Source: JALYUM01 sp036688685
GTDB taxonomy: Bacteria; Pseudomonadota; Gammaproteobacteria; Burkholderiales; Burkholderiaceae_D
Reading direction: 5' to 3'
Assembly: GCF_036688685.1 (NCBI RefSeq)
Contig: NZ_JAQQPS010000007.1
Span: 124,001-188,000, forward strand
Length of the DNA: 64,000 bases
Shown here: positions 1 to 8,637 of the stretch, piece after piece
Numbering within the stretch: position 1 is the stretch's first letter
Layout of the letters: every line of letters starts with the position of its first letter
The notes under the pieces: model-generated
Seen by the model: the letters and a program-made list of their open reading frames with translations, nothing else
The model's database searches: none
What the model was told of the DNA's origin: nothing
Translations under genes and position numbers: made by a program

Positions 1-739
1 TGTCGAACAGGGGCCCGACCGCGCGGAAATCGAAGCTGCGCATGGTGGCCCCGGGCAGATGGCGGCGCACCAGGTCGGCCAGCAAGGTCGCGATCAGCGG
101 TCCGTGCACGACCAGGCCGCGGTAGCCTTCCACGTCCGTGACGTAGGCGCGGTCGTAATGGATGCGGTGGCCGTTGAAGGTCAGTGCGGAATAGCGAAAC
201 AGCAGCACCGGGTCAGGCGTGATCGTGCGCGACCAGGTGGCGTCCTGTGGCGCCAGTTTCGGCGCCGGCGGCAGCGCGCCCGGCACGGGCGCGGCGCGAT
301 ATACGATATCGTGTTCTTCGCTGATGCACAGCGTGCCGTCGACCGAGACCTCGTGCGCCACGGTCACGAACGCCAGCGCGCCGCTGGCGCCCTTCTTGAC
401 GTCGACCTGTTTTACGGTAGAGGTGCGGCTTGCGTCGATATCGATCGGCAGCGCCACGTGAAAGGCCAGCCGGCCGCCGGCCCACATGCGGCGCGGCAGC
501 GGCACCGGCGGCAAAAAACCACCCCGTTCCGCGTGGCCGTCGGCCCCGAGCTGCGCTTGCGGCGCGGCGCTCCAGAAATACAGCCAGTGCCACAGCGGCG
601 GCAGCGTATCCGGCAAATCGGCGCGGTCGAGCGTGGCCGCCATGGCCCGGGCCGTGCCGGCGGCGATCGGCGCGTGCGCGGTCTCGGTCTTGCCGACCCA
701 TTGCTGCAACAGGGCCAGGTCGAGTGCATCAGAAATCAT
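1..739 (-). CDS. HTD2/MaoC-like acyl-CoA hydratase, C-terminus cut by window edge
   Basis: The gene starts at the ATG whose complement lies at 737-739, behind a strong GAGGAG ribosome site, and runs off the left edge after about 246 codons. The visible protein begins MISDALDLALLQQWVG. It carries an N-terminal FAS1-like dehydratase region and, near residues 195-225, the hot-dog stretch LTFNGHRIHYD followed by GLVVHGPLIATLL, typical of HTD2 / mesaconyl-C4-CoA hydratase-like proteins. Such enzymes hydrate or dehydrate CoA thioesters and usually sit beside CaiB/BaiF CoA-transferase genes. It is divergent from the LysR gene at 851, so that regulator probably controls it. The exact substrate cannot be told from sequence. 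The fold call is fairly secure, the reaction is inferred. Confidence 0.75.
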   Translation of the reverse strand, partial: MISDALDLALLQQWVGKTETAHAPIAAGTARAMAATLDRADLPDTLPPLWHWLYFWSAAPQAQLGADGHAERGGFLPPVPLPRRMWAGGRLAFHVALPIDIDASRTSTVKQVDVKKGASGALAFVTVAHEVSVDGTLCISEEHDIVYRAAPVPGALPPAPKLAPQDATWSRTITPDPVLLFRYSALTFNGHRIHYDRAYVTDVEGYRGLVVHGPLIATLLADLVRRHLPGATMRSFDFRAVGPLFD

Positions 740-850
740 GGGGCAGTCTCCTCGTTATGCAAGCAGTGTCTGCGGATAACAGGTCGTCAACAATCGGCAT
801 TTTTGGAAGGGGGGGTATGATTCTCCTGAAGTCACCCTATCAGGAACCCC

Positions 851-1792
851 ATGCTGTTCGATTTGACCGACCTGCGCCTGTTCATTTTTATCGCCGAACT
901 GAAAAGCCTGACCCGCGCCGCCGAGCGCATGCACCTGTCGCTGCCGGCCGCCAGCAACCGCGTCAAGGAGCTCGAAGCGCGCTTCGGCACACGCCTGCTG
1001 TACCGCGAAAGCAAGGGGGTGCAACTGTCTCCTGCCGGCGCGACCCTGCTGGCGCACGCCCAACAACTGATGCAGCAGGTCGAGCGCCTGCGCGCCGATA
1101 TGCAGCAGTACAACAACGGCATCAAGGGGCACATCCGCATCTTCGCCAACACCACCGCGGTGACCGAATTCATGCCGCAGGTACTGGGCACGTTTCTCGC
1201 ATCGCACCCGCACGTCAACGTGGCGCTGGAAGAACGCCTGAACCACGACATCGTGCGCGGGGTGCAGGACGGAACCGCCGACATCGGTGTCGCGGCCGGC
1301 CCGGTCCAGGGCCAGGGGCTGGAGATCCTCAATTTCTCCACCGACCGCCTGGTGCTGGCCACATCACGCGACCATCCGCTGGCCGGCGCTGGCACGATTC
1401 GCTTTGCCGAGACGCTCGACCACGCGCACATCGGCCTGCACGAAGGCAGCACCTTGCAGCACTTTCTCAACCAGGTGGTGCTGGACTGCGGCGAGAAACT
1501 CACCCTGCGCATCCAGGTGCGCGGCTTCGATGCGATGTGCCGCATGGTCGAGGCGAATGTCGGCATCGGCATCCTGCCGCAGTCGGCCGCCAGCCGCCAC
1601 AGCCAGTCGATGCGCCTGGCGCTGGTCGAGTTGAGCGACCCGTGGGCGGTGCGCGAACGCAGCGTGGTGGTGCAAAAGCTGGACAACCTGCCGGCCTACG
1701 CGCAGGAGCTGGTGCGGCTGATTCGCGCGTCCGGCGCCGTCAACCAGGCGCTGGCAGGCGTGGTCAGCGCCGGGCCAGCCAGCTTGACATGA
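851..1792 (+). CDS. LysR family transcriptional regulator
   Basis: The protein has 313 residues, the normal LysR length. An N-terminal winged helix-turn-helix spans about residues 4-63 (LTRAAERMHLSLPAASNRVKELE, with the usual FGTRLLYRES wing). A periplasmic-binding-protein-like co-inducer domain follows from about residue 90 to 300. The ATG at 851 has an AGGAA ribosome site. The gene is divergent from the hydratase-like gene on its left, the common arrangement in which a LysR protein regulates its neighbour and itself from the shared 110-bp gap. Its 3' end overlaps the convergent hydrolase gene by 29 bp. The inducer is unknown. Confidence 0.93.
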   Translation: MLFDLTDLRLFIFIAELKSLTRAAERMHLSLPAASNRVKELEARFGTRLLYRESKGVQLSPAGATLLAHAQQLMQQVERLRADMQQYNNGIKGHIRIFANTTAVTEFMPQVLGTFLASHPHVNVALEERLNHDIVRGVQDGTADIGVAAGPVQGQGLEILNFSTDRLVLATSRDHPLAGAGTIRFAETLDHAHIGLHEGSTLQHFLNQVVLDCGEKLTLRIQVRGFDAMCRMVEANVGIGILPQSAASRHSQSMRLALVELSDPWAVRERSVVVQKLDNLPAYAQELVRLIRASGAVNQALAGVVSAGPASLT

Positions 1793-2453
1793 TCGCGCCC
1801 AGCGCGGCGGGGGCTTCCAGCGGAAGCATGTGGCCGGCGCCTTCGATGAGCGCGAAATCGGCGCCGGGAATGGCGTCGGCCAGTTCGCGGCCTTCCGCCA
1901 CGCTGCGCAGCTGGTCGCCGGCGCCCGTAATGACCAGCGTCGGGCAGGCGATGTCAGCGAGCGTGCCGACGTCGCCGGCGCGCACCACCGCGCTCTGCTG
2001 CTGGAACACGCCAGCGCCCAGGCGCGCACCCATGGCGCGCACGCGCTCGATCATGGCCGTGTCGTCAGCGCGCCCGGCGTGCAGCGAGGCGCGGATGGCT
2101 GCGCGCGAGAGGCCGTGGAACGCCGCCACGCTGGCCTGGCGCGCCGCGGCGATGCGCTGGCCTACGAGCTCGGGCTGGTCGGGACGCGCCGACGTCGCCA
2201 CCAGGATCAGGCCCGTCACGCGCGCGGGTGCCAGGTGTGCGATCGCGCGCGCGACGTAGCCGCCCATCGAAAAACCGACCAGCGTGCATTGCGCTGGCGC
2301 GCCGGCCAGCACGGCACGCGCCATGGCCTCGATGGTGCTGCCGGTATTCAGGTGGGCATACTGGACCGGTGCGCAGGCCGGTAAATATGGCAGCAGATCG
2401 TCCCACAGCGTCTGGTCGGCCATGAAGCCGGGTACGAGCAGAAGCGGCTTCAA
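1764..2453 (-). CDS. alpha/beta fold hydrolase
   Basis: A 229-residue single-domain serine hydrolase. The nucleophile elbow GFSMGG places Ser62. The acid is likely Asp180 (in ITGAGDQL) and the histidine His208 (in EGAGHML), so the triad is complete. There is no signal peptide, so it is cytoplasmic. The start codon overlaps the stop of the upstream sensor kinase by four bases (ATGA), which implies translational coupling and a shared transcript. The substrate is not predictable; small esters or lactones are typical of this size class. Confidence 0.85.
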   Translation of the reverse strand: MKPLLLVPGFMADQTLWDDLLPYLPACAPVQYAHLNTGSTIEAMARAVLAGAPAQCTLVGFSMGGYVARAIAHLAPARVTGLILVATSARPDQPELVGQRIAAARQASVAAFHGLSRAAIRASLHAGRADDTAMIERVRAMGARLGAGVFQQQSAVVRAGDVGTLADIACPTLVITGAGDQLRSVAEGRELADAIPGADFALIEGAGHMLPLEAPAALGAIMSSWLARR

Positions 2454-3544
2454 TGCAGCGTGGCCGCCAGCGCGATCGGCAGCACGATTTCAAACCGGCT
2501 GCCGTGACCCGGACCGTTTGAGAACGCCTGCACGGTGCCGCCATGGCTGCGCGCCAGGTCCAGCGCCAGCGACAGGCCGATGCCCATGCCGCCCTTGCGC
2601 GCGAGGTCGCCCTGGTCGACCTGGGAATACAGTTTGAATATGTCGGCCAGGCGCGATGCGTCGATGCCGATACCGTTGTCGGTCACCTCGATCGTGACCT
2701 CACGGCCGGCCACGCGCACCGCGACCGCAATGGCGCCCTGCTCCTGCGTGTACTTGCTGGCGTTGACCAGGATGTTGCCGATCAGTTGGGCCACGCGCAC
2801 GTCGTCGCATTCGACCAGCAGGCCGGGCGCGACCGGCGTGACGCTCAGCGCCTGGCGGCGCGCCTCGACCGACGGGCGTACCACGTCGAGCGCCACTTGC
2901 AGCACGCGCTCGAACGGCAACTGCACCTTGTGCAGCGGCAGTTCGCCGCGCGTGATGCGCGAGGCGTCGAACAGGTCGTTGACCAGCCGCCCCAGCATGC
3001 GCGCCTGGCGCGTGATGACCCCGGCCATGCGTTTCATGGTGGCGGGATTGTCGGTGCTGTCGATCAGCTGGGCCGCCGACATGATCGGCGAGAGCGGGCT
3101 GCGCAACTCGTGCGCGACGGTCGAGATGAAGGCGTCCTTGCGGCGGTCGTTCTGGCGCAGCAGGTCTTCGGCACGGCGGCGGTCGGTGATATCGACGACG
3201 ACATTCACAGCCCCGGTGATATCGCCGCCGACATTCCGAATCAGGCGCGGGTGGGCCAGCACGTAGCGCCGCTCGCCGTCAGGGCGCTCGATCATGGCTT
3301 CCACGCGCCCGACTTCGCGCCTTTCGCGAATCGCAATGGCCATCGGGCATGCGTCGTGCGCCAGTTGCTCGCCATCGATGGTGTACATCGCCTTCGAGCC
3401 GCACCAGTATTCCGCGCCCAGGCGCGGCGCACGGCCCCACAGGGTGACGGCAGCCAGATTGAAATCGACCACCCGGCCGTCCAGGTCGCAGCTGTAGACG
3501 GCTTCGGGCAGATAATCGGCGAGTTGGTGTTGGCGCTTTTCCAT
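2450..3544 (-). CDS. PAS domain sensor histidine kinase
   Basis: A 364-residue soluble kinase without membrane segments. A PAS/PAC sensor covers about residues 5-125. A HisKA dimerisation domain follows with the H-box AHELRSPLSP (His145), then a HATPase domain with N-box Asn261, G1 DNGIG (289-293) and G2 GMGIGLSL (319-326). No response regulator gene is adjacent, so it is an orphan whose partner lies elsewhere. It is coupled by ATGA to the downstream hydrolase. The H-box and LPLHKV linker resemble those of the kinase at 12673 (VTLHKA) and, for the H-box, the second kinase module at 8638, suggesting paralogy. Signal unknown. Confidence 0.9.
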   Translation of the reverse strand: MEKRQHQLADYLPEAVYSCDLDGRVVDFNLAAVTLWGRAPRLGAEYWCGSKAMYTIDGEQLAHDACPMAIAIRERREVGRVEAMIERPDGERRYVLAHPRLIRNVGGDITGAVNVVVDITDRRRAEDLLRQNDRRKDAFISTVAHELRSPLSPIMSAAQLIDSTDNPATMKRMAGVITRQARMLGRLVNDLFDASRITRGELPLHKVQLPFERVLQVALDVVRPSVEARRQALSVTPVAPGLLVECDDVRVAQLIGNILVNASKYTQEQGAIAVAVRVAGREVTIEVTDNGIGIDASRLADIFKLYSQVDQGDLARKGGMGIGLSLALDLARSHGGTVQAFSNGPGHGSRFEIVLPIALAATLH

Positions 3545-3670
3545 ATGCAGTAAAAGTAGGAGACAGACTAAGGCTTGGTAGGACTCGGCCTACAACCACG
3601 ACTATACTCCATGACGCTCTACCGTGGGCACGTCGTTGCGGGAATGGTTGCCGGCGCGCCGGTCAAGCCA

Positions 3671-5473
3671 TCACCCCGCCGCGCACACCAGCCGGGGCCT
3701 GGCCGGTCGCGCGTAGCGGGTGCACCATGCCGCGAAGGCCGCGGGATCCATCGGCCGGGCGAACAGGTAACCCTGGGCCTGGTCGCATGCCACGCTGCGC
3801 AGCCAGGTGGCCACCGCTTCGGTCTCGACGCCTTCGGCCACCACCGTGTGGCCGAGGTTTTGCGACAGCTTGATCATGGCGGCCACCAGCGCGCGCCGTT
3901 TCGGGTCGACGGACAGGTCGCGCATGAAGCTCTGGTCGATTTTGACCACGTTCACGGGCAGGCGCTGCAGGTAGGACAGGCTGCTGTAGCCGGTGCCGAA
4001 GTCATCGATCGCGAGGTGGATCCCGGTGGCATTGAGGCGTTCGAGGGTCGCCAGCGCCGCCTTCGGGTTCGACATCAAGGCGCTTTCCGTGATTTCCAGC
4101 GACAGGTTCGCCGCCGGCAAGCCATGGCGCGCGAGGCCGGCCGCCACGCGCGCGGCAAAATCCGGCTCCAGCAAATTGGCGGGGCTGACGTTCACCGCCA
4201 GCTGCAGAACCAGGCCGGCTGCCTGCCACGCCGCCAGCTGCGTCATGGCCGCTTCCAGCACCCAGGCGGTAGCCGCGCGCGCCATCGCGGTGCGCTCGAC
4301 GATGGGGATGAATTCGGCCGGCGACACCTCACCCAGCACCGGGTGTGCCCAGCGCAGCAGCGCTTCGGCGCCGATGCACGCGCCGCTGGCCAGGTCGACC
4401 TTGGGCTGGAACACCAGGCGCAACTGGCCGGGCTGCTCCAGCGCGGCGCCGAAATCGTTGGCCAGCGCGAAGCGGCGCCGGTACACGGCATCCTGCGCCG
4501 CCGAAAAGATGCCGACGCGGCTCTCGCTGTCCTGGGCGTCGTGCGCGGCGCTGTGCATATTGCGCATCAGGTCGAGAGCGCTGCAGGCGCCGACCTGGAA
4601 CGGCGCGATGCCGACGGTGGCGGTCGTCACGTAGCGCGAATTGACGGAGTGGTTGCGTTCATCGAGCCACGCTGCCAACATTTCAGCAAACGCCGTCAGA
4701 GCGGCGTCGGGCGGCGCGATAAACGCAAACTGGGTCGTCGTCAGGTGGTACACGGTGCTGTCGCTGCCCACGCTGGCGCGCAGCATGCGCACGCCTTCGC
4801 CGACGATGTCGTCCAGGCAGGATGAGCTCATGGCGTGCATGGCGTCCGCCAGCTGTGCCGGGGTGGCCAGGTTCACCAGCACGCCCAGGCGCGCTTCACC
4901 GGGCGCACGATCCATTGCCAGGTCACGCAGGTCGTCGATGAACTGCTGGCGGTTGGGCAGGCCGCTGAGCGGGTCGATGCGTCCCAGCGCGTGTTGCAAT
5001 TCGATCTGCGCCATCACCATTGCGGCCAGGTCGCGCAAGGCGCGCTCCTCTTGCACGGTAACGACGCGCGCTGCGTGGCCCAGCACGCACAAGGCACCCA
5101 GCGTGAAACCGTCGCGGGTGGTCAGCGGCGCGCCCGCATAGAAACGCACGCCCTCCTGCACCAGGTAGCTGTGTTTGTGCACCGCGTCGGCGCGCAGGTC
5201 GGGCACCACCAGCATCCCGCCCGTCTCGGTGACCGTCGCGCATGGCGCACCGACGCGGGCGCGCTGGCAATGCTGCACCCCGACGCGCGACTTGAACCAC
5301 TGGCGGTCCGTATCGGTCAGCGAGATGGCTGCCATCGGCACGTTGAACAATTGCGCCGCCATGCGGGTAATGCGGTCAAAGGCGTCGCAGGAGGCCGCGT
5401 CGAGCAGGTCCAGGCGGCGCAGCGCATCGAGACGCGCCGCTTCCGGGGGAAACATGGAATTCGCTTGATTCAT
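3671..5473 (-). CDS. GAF / degenerate GGDEF / EAL phosphodiesterase
   Basis: A 600-residue soluble protein. A GAF domain lies at about 15-160 and contains RITRMAAQLFNVP and RQWFKSRVG. A GGDEF-like region at about 165-325 has lost its signature: the expected loop reads TTTQFAFI near 245-252, so it should not make c-di-GMP. The EAL domain spans about 335-590 with EALLRW (370-375), NVSPANL, EITES, DDFGTGYSS (Asp490/Asp491) and AEGVE (Glu547), the residues expected of an active c-di-GMP phosphodiesterase. The degenerate GGDEF may act as a regulatory module. The GAF part is strikingly like that of the kinase at 17409. The gene stands alone between the PAS kinase and the VOC gene. Confidence 0.9.
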   Translation of the reverse strand: MNQANSMFPPEAARLDALRRLDLLDAASCDAFDRITRMAAQLFNVPMAAISLTDTDRQWFKSRVGVQHCQRARVGAPCATVTETGGMLVVPDLRADAVHKHSYLVQEGVRFYAGAPLTTRDGFTLGALCVLGHAARVVTVQEERALRDLAAMVMAQIELQHALGRIDPLSGLPNRQQFIDDLRDLAMDRAPGEARLGVLVNLATPAQLADAMHAMSSSCLDDIVGEGVRMLRASVGSDSTVYHLTTTQFAFIAPPDAALTAFAEMLAAWLDERNHSVNSRYVTTATVGIAPFQVGACSALDLMRNMHSAAHDAQDSESRVGIFSAAQDAVYRRRFALANDFGAALEQPGQLRLVFQPKVDLASGACIGAEALLRWAHPVLGEVSPAEFIPIVERTAMARAATAWVLEAAMTQLAAWQAAGLVLQLAVNVSPANLLEPDFAARVAAGLARHGLPAANLSLEITESALMSNPKAALATLERLNATGIHLAIDDFGTGYSSLSYLQRLPVNVVKIDQSFMRDLSVDPKRRALVAAMIKLSQNLGHTVVAEGVETEAVATWLRSVACDQAQGYLFARPMDPAAFAAWCTRYARPARPRLVCAAG

Positions 5474-5510
5474 CGGTCAATATGCCTGGCCGACACATTC
5501 GGCCCTGGAT

Positions 5511-5533
5511 GGATTGACCAGCTTGATCAATCC
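5511..5533. promoter_or_regulatory. inverted repeat upstream of the EAL gene
   Basis: Arms GGATTGA (5511-5517) and TCAATCC (5527-5533) are perfect complements with a 9-base spacer. The repeat lies 38 bases before the start codon of the EAL gene, where an operator would sit. A second dyad, AATAGTG/CACTATT with a 3-base spacer, lies at 5588-5604. No regulator is assigned. Confidence 0.3.
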
Positions 5534-5650
5534 GTGCATTTTCCGAAATTAGTTGGCAATAGTCAATTTAGATTTCCATAAAACATCAATAGTGACACAC
5601 TATTTGGCTGCGACTGCAGGTCAACTCTGTGGCAACAGCGCCAGGAACGG

Positions 5651-6034
5651 TCAGGCAGCGGCGCGCTCCGCAATCTCGATCAGGTTGCCGTCCGGGTCGC
5701 GCACGTAGACCGAGCGGATCGGCCAGTTGGCGCCGGTGCGGGCGACCGGGCCCTGCTCGATGGGAATCTGGTGCCCTGCCAGCGACGCAATGGCCGCGTC
5801 GAGTGTGGTGGTGGCGATAAAGCACAGGTCGAGCGAACCGGGCGTGGGCAGGGTCGCCTTGGGCAGGAATTCGTGGCCGTATTCATGCACGTTGATTTTC
5901 TGCGTCCCGAATTTGAAAGCAATCCGCCCGCTCCCGAACGTTTCCAGGGACATGCCCAGGACGACGGTATAAAAATGGATGCAGGCTCCCTTGTCGCGCG
6001 TGGTCAGGACCAGGTGGTCGAGGTTGGCTATCAT
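5651..6034 (-). CDS. VOC family protein (glyoxalase/bleomycin-resistance fold)
   Basis: The 127-residue protein starts MIANLDHLVLTTRDK, the classic first strand of a VOC module. Likely metal ligands are His7 and Glu120 (in DPDGNLIEIAE). A longer reading frame extends upstream, but its residues look non-coding and overlap the divergent ligase gene, so the ATG at 6034 is chosen; a GAAAG ribosome-site-like stretch precedes it. The length fits single-module VOC virulence-type proteins often annotated as dioxygenase-like. The substrate is unknown. It is divergent from the feruloyl-CoA synthase-like gene, but that alone does not show a shared pathway. Confidence 0.85.
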   Translation of the reverse strand: MIANLDHLVLTTRDKGACIHFYTVVLGMSLETFGSGRIAFKFGTQKINVHEYGHEFLPKATLPTPGSLDLCFIATTTLDAAIASLAGHQIPIEQGPVARTGANWPIRSVYVRDPDGNLIEIAERAAA

Positions 6035-6115
6035 GCTGTCGCTTTCAAGTGAGTGGCTGATGCGCGAGCATAGCGCAGGTAAAATGGCCGCGCATTCTCC
6101 TACCGAAAGTCCACC

Positions 6116-7834
6116 ATGCCCTTGCCCCCGCCGCCCACCGTTATCGCACATCGTCAGAGCGATGGCGCGTGGCTGGTCGAGTCGACCACGCCGCTCGCCC
6201 ACTATCCGGTGCGCCTCACCGACTGCCTGGTGGCGGGAGCGCGGCGCCACCCCGCGCGCACCCTCGTCGCCGAGCGCGGCAGCGATGGTAATTGGGTGCG
6301 CCTGACGTATGCGCAGGCCTTGCAGAGCGCGCGCTGCATCGGCCAGGCGCTGCTGGCGCAGGGACTGTCAAGCGCGCGCCCGCTGGCGATTGTCGCCCCG
6401 AACAACCTGCGTCATTTTCAACTGGCCATGGGCGCCATGTACGCCGGCGTGGCGTATGCGCCGCTGGCCGGCGACGCGGGCCGGCTGCGCCAGATGCTGG
6501 ACCTGCTCACGCCCGGCGCGGTGTATGCCGAGGACGACGGGCCCGCCAGCGCGCGCCTGTTCGCCGCCTGGCTGGCCACCGAGCCAGACAATATCGATGC
6601 CGTCAACGCGCAGGTCGATGGCGACACCGTCGCCAAGTTCCTGTTCACGTCCGGCTCGACCGGCGTCATGACCGGTCCGAAAGCCGTGATCACCACCCAG
6701 CGCATGTTGTGCAGCAACCAGCAGATGCTGCTGCAAACCTATCCCTGCCTCGGCGCCACGGCGCCGGTACTGGTCGACTGGCTGCCGTGGAGCCACACCT
6801 TCGGCGGCAGCCACAATCTCGGCATCGCCTTGTACAACGGCGGCACGCTCTACATCGATGGCGGCAAGCCGGCGCCGGGTGCGTTCGAGACCACCTTGCG
6901 CAACCTGCGCGAGATCGCGCCGACCGTGCACTTCAATGTGCCGCGCGGCTGGGATTTATTGACCACCGCGCTGGAGCAGGACGCCGACTTGCGGCGCACC
7001 TTCCTGGCGCGCTCCGAACTGCTGTTTTGCGCGGGTGCGGCGCTGGCGCCCGCAGTGGCGCAACGCCTGAACCGGCTGGCCGCGCCGCTGCACGTCGTGT
7101 CCGGCCTGGGCATGACGGAAACCGCGCCCGGCTGCCTGTTCAGTACCGGCCAGCTGGACGACCCCGGCTACGTCGGCCTGCCGGCGCCCGGCGTGCGCGT
7201 CAAGCTGGTGCCGCGCCAGGGCAAATACGAAGCCTGCTTCGCCGGCCCGCACGTCACGCCGGGCTACTGGCGGGCACCGGCGCGCACCGGCGCAGCATTC
7301 GATGACGACGGCTATTACGTCACCGGCGACGCGCTGCGCTTTGCCGATCCGCAGCAACCAGGGCTGGGCCTGGTGTTCGACGGCCGCCTGGCGGACGACT
7401 TCAAGCTCGACAGCGGTACCTGGGTCGGTACCGCTGCCTTGCGCGCGCGCGTGCTGGAGCACGGCGCACCGTACGTGCTCGATGCGGTCATCGCCGGCAG
7501 CGGACGGGCGGACGTCGCCGTGCTGGTTTTCGCGCGCATGGACGCCTGCCGCGCGCTGGCGCCCGGCGTCATTGATGCCGCCGTGCTGGCCAGCGCACCG
7601 GTGACCGCCCACTTCGCCGCCATGCTGGCGCACGTGAACGATGGCGCGCGCGGCTCGGCCGCGCGGGTGGCGCGCCTGCTGGTGCTGGCCGATGCGCCCG
7701 ATGCCACGCGCGGCGAAGTGACGGCCAAGGGGTCGATCAACCACGCGGCGGTGCTGGCCAATCGCGCGGCGCTGGTCGATGCGCTGTATGACGGCAGCGC
7801 GCCTGGCCTGGTGCGCTGGGGACCGTGCGCATAG
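6116..7834 (+). CDS. feruloyl-CoA synthase-like acyl-CoA/AMP ligase
   Basis: A 572-residue ANL-superfamily enzyme that activates a carboxylate with ATP and CoA. The overall pattern (TTQRMLCSNQQM after the P-loop, DWLPWSHTFGG near 220, NVPRGWD, GMTETAPG, GYYVTGDALRF) matches feruloyl-CoA synthases, which start ferulate and other hydroxycinnamate breakdown. The P-loop reads TSGSTG-VMTG-PKAV (178-191), three residues longer than the usual TSGSTG-x-PK. The insertion is flanked by a near-duplicate ACCGG(C/T). A TAAAAT -10-like hexamer lies at 6080-6085. No fcs partner such as ech or vdh is adjacent, so the substrate is uncertain. Confidence 0.8.
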   Translation: MPLPPPPTVIAHRQSDGAWLVESTTPLAHYPVRLTDCLVAGARRHPARTLVAERGSDGNWVRLTYAQALQSARCIGQALLAQGLSSARPLAIVAPNNLRHFQLAMGAMYAGVAYAPLAGDAGRLRQMLDLLTPGAVYAEDDGPASARLFAAWLATEPDNIDAVNAQVDGDTVAKFLFTSGSTGVMTGPKAVITTQRMLCSNQQMLLQTYPCLGATAPVLVDWLPWSHTFGGSHNLGIALYNGGTLYIDGGKPAPGAFETTLRNLREIAPTVHFNVPRGWDLLTTALEQDADLRRTFLARSELLFCAGAALAPAVAQRLNRLAAPLHVVSGLGMTETAPGCLFSTGQLDDPGYVGLPAPGVRVKLVPRQGKYEACFAGPHVTPGYWRAPARTGAAFDDDGYYVTGDALRFADPQQPGLGLVFDGRLADDFKLDSGTWVGTAALRARVLEHGAPYVLDAVIAGSGRADVAVLVFARMDACRALAPGVIDAAVLASAPVTAHFAAMLAHVNDGARGSAARVARLLVLADAPDATRGEVTAKGSINHAAVLANRAALVDALYDGSAPGLVRWGPCA

Positions 7835-8075
7835 CGACGCAATCCGGCAAGGCCGAATAAACAATACATCGGCTATCTGCCTCGGGACATGGTGCCTCCC
7901 GGTCGGTAGCGGTTAGCGTGAAAGTCGAACGTCGTCGCTGTCACAATGTCTGCTTGCCAGCTAAAAACGGCCGTTGCTATGTACGCTAATTTGCCATGCA
8001 AGCGTTACGCTAGTACGCTTTGGTGAATTTTGTCAGGAAACAAATAAACCCATCGCGCCACTTACGAGGAGGCTC

Positions 8076-8528
8076 ATGAGTACACCTTCCGGTCCCAATT
8101 GGACTCTCGAGAACACGAAAGTCGACGTCAAGATCAAACTCTCAGCGCTGTGGATTGCAACCATGCTTTGCTACATCTACGGCGACTATTTCGAGCTTTA
8201 CGTGCCCGGTAAACTCCACAGCATGATTGATGGAAAAATGCTGCCTCTTGGTCCAGTAACCCAAGGAATGTTGATTGGAACGTCGACGATGATGGCAACG
8301 CAGGCCCTGATGGCTTTTTTCTCGCTGGTCGCACCGCCGGCTCTCAACAGGTGGCTGAACGTGGTGTTTGGTCTTGTATCTGGGCTCATTGTGGCAATGG
8401 TCATCACCCAAGGCGGCTGGATGTTTTACAAGTTACTCGGCGTGGTCGAAATCGCTTTGCTCATGACGCTTGTTCGGCTTGCCTGGACCTGGCCCCGTTG
8501 CTCGCTATCGCTGGAAACATCTCGATAG
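8076..8528 (+). CDS. small four-helix membrane protein, DUF6326-like
   Basis: The 150-residue protein has about four hydrophobic segments: LSALWIATMLCYIYGDYF, MATQALMAFFSLVA, WLNVVFGLVSGLIVAMVI and LLGVVEIALLMTLVRLAWTW. The motif LSALWI...YIYGD near residues 20-37 recalls DUF6326 inner-membrane proteins, which have no known function. That assignment is from memory of the motif. The ATG at 8076 is preferred over an upstream in-frame start because a near-perfect GAGGAGG ribosome site precedes it by 5 bases. It is flanked by 240 bp of apparently empty DNA on the left. Confidence 0.7.
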   Translation: MSTPSGPNWTLENTKVDVKIKLSALWIATMLCYIYGDYFELYVPGKLHSMIDGKMLPLGPVTQGMLIGTSTMMATQALMAFFSLVAPPALNRWLNVVFGLVSGLIVAMVITQGGWMFYKLLGVVEIALLMTLVRLAWTWPRCSLSLETSR

Positions 8529-8637
8529 AACGGCCCCCTGAGCTGCCGCGCCGCTCACCACCCACGCAATATCTGGCCTGGGTCGATTCCAGCGGATACA
8601 CATTGGCGTCATCACCGCCAGCCATCGTGCTTGCGAA

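Noticed and set aside
430..2259. A 609-codon plus-strand frame across the LysR and hydrolase region
   Set aside because: It is Arg/Pro-rich, lacks any fold signature and overlaps clear genes in other frames; a GC-rich shadow.
5588..5604. Dyad AATAGTG/CACTATT as a terminator of the EAL or VOC gene
   Set aside because: It is AT-rich and short with no T-run, so a terminator is not supported; kept only as a possible protein site.
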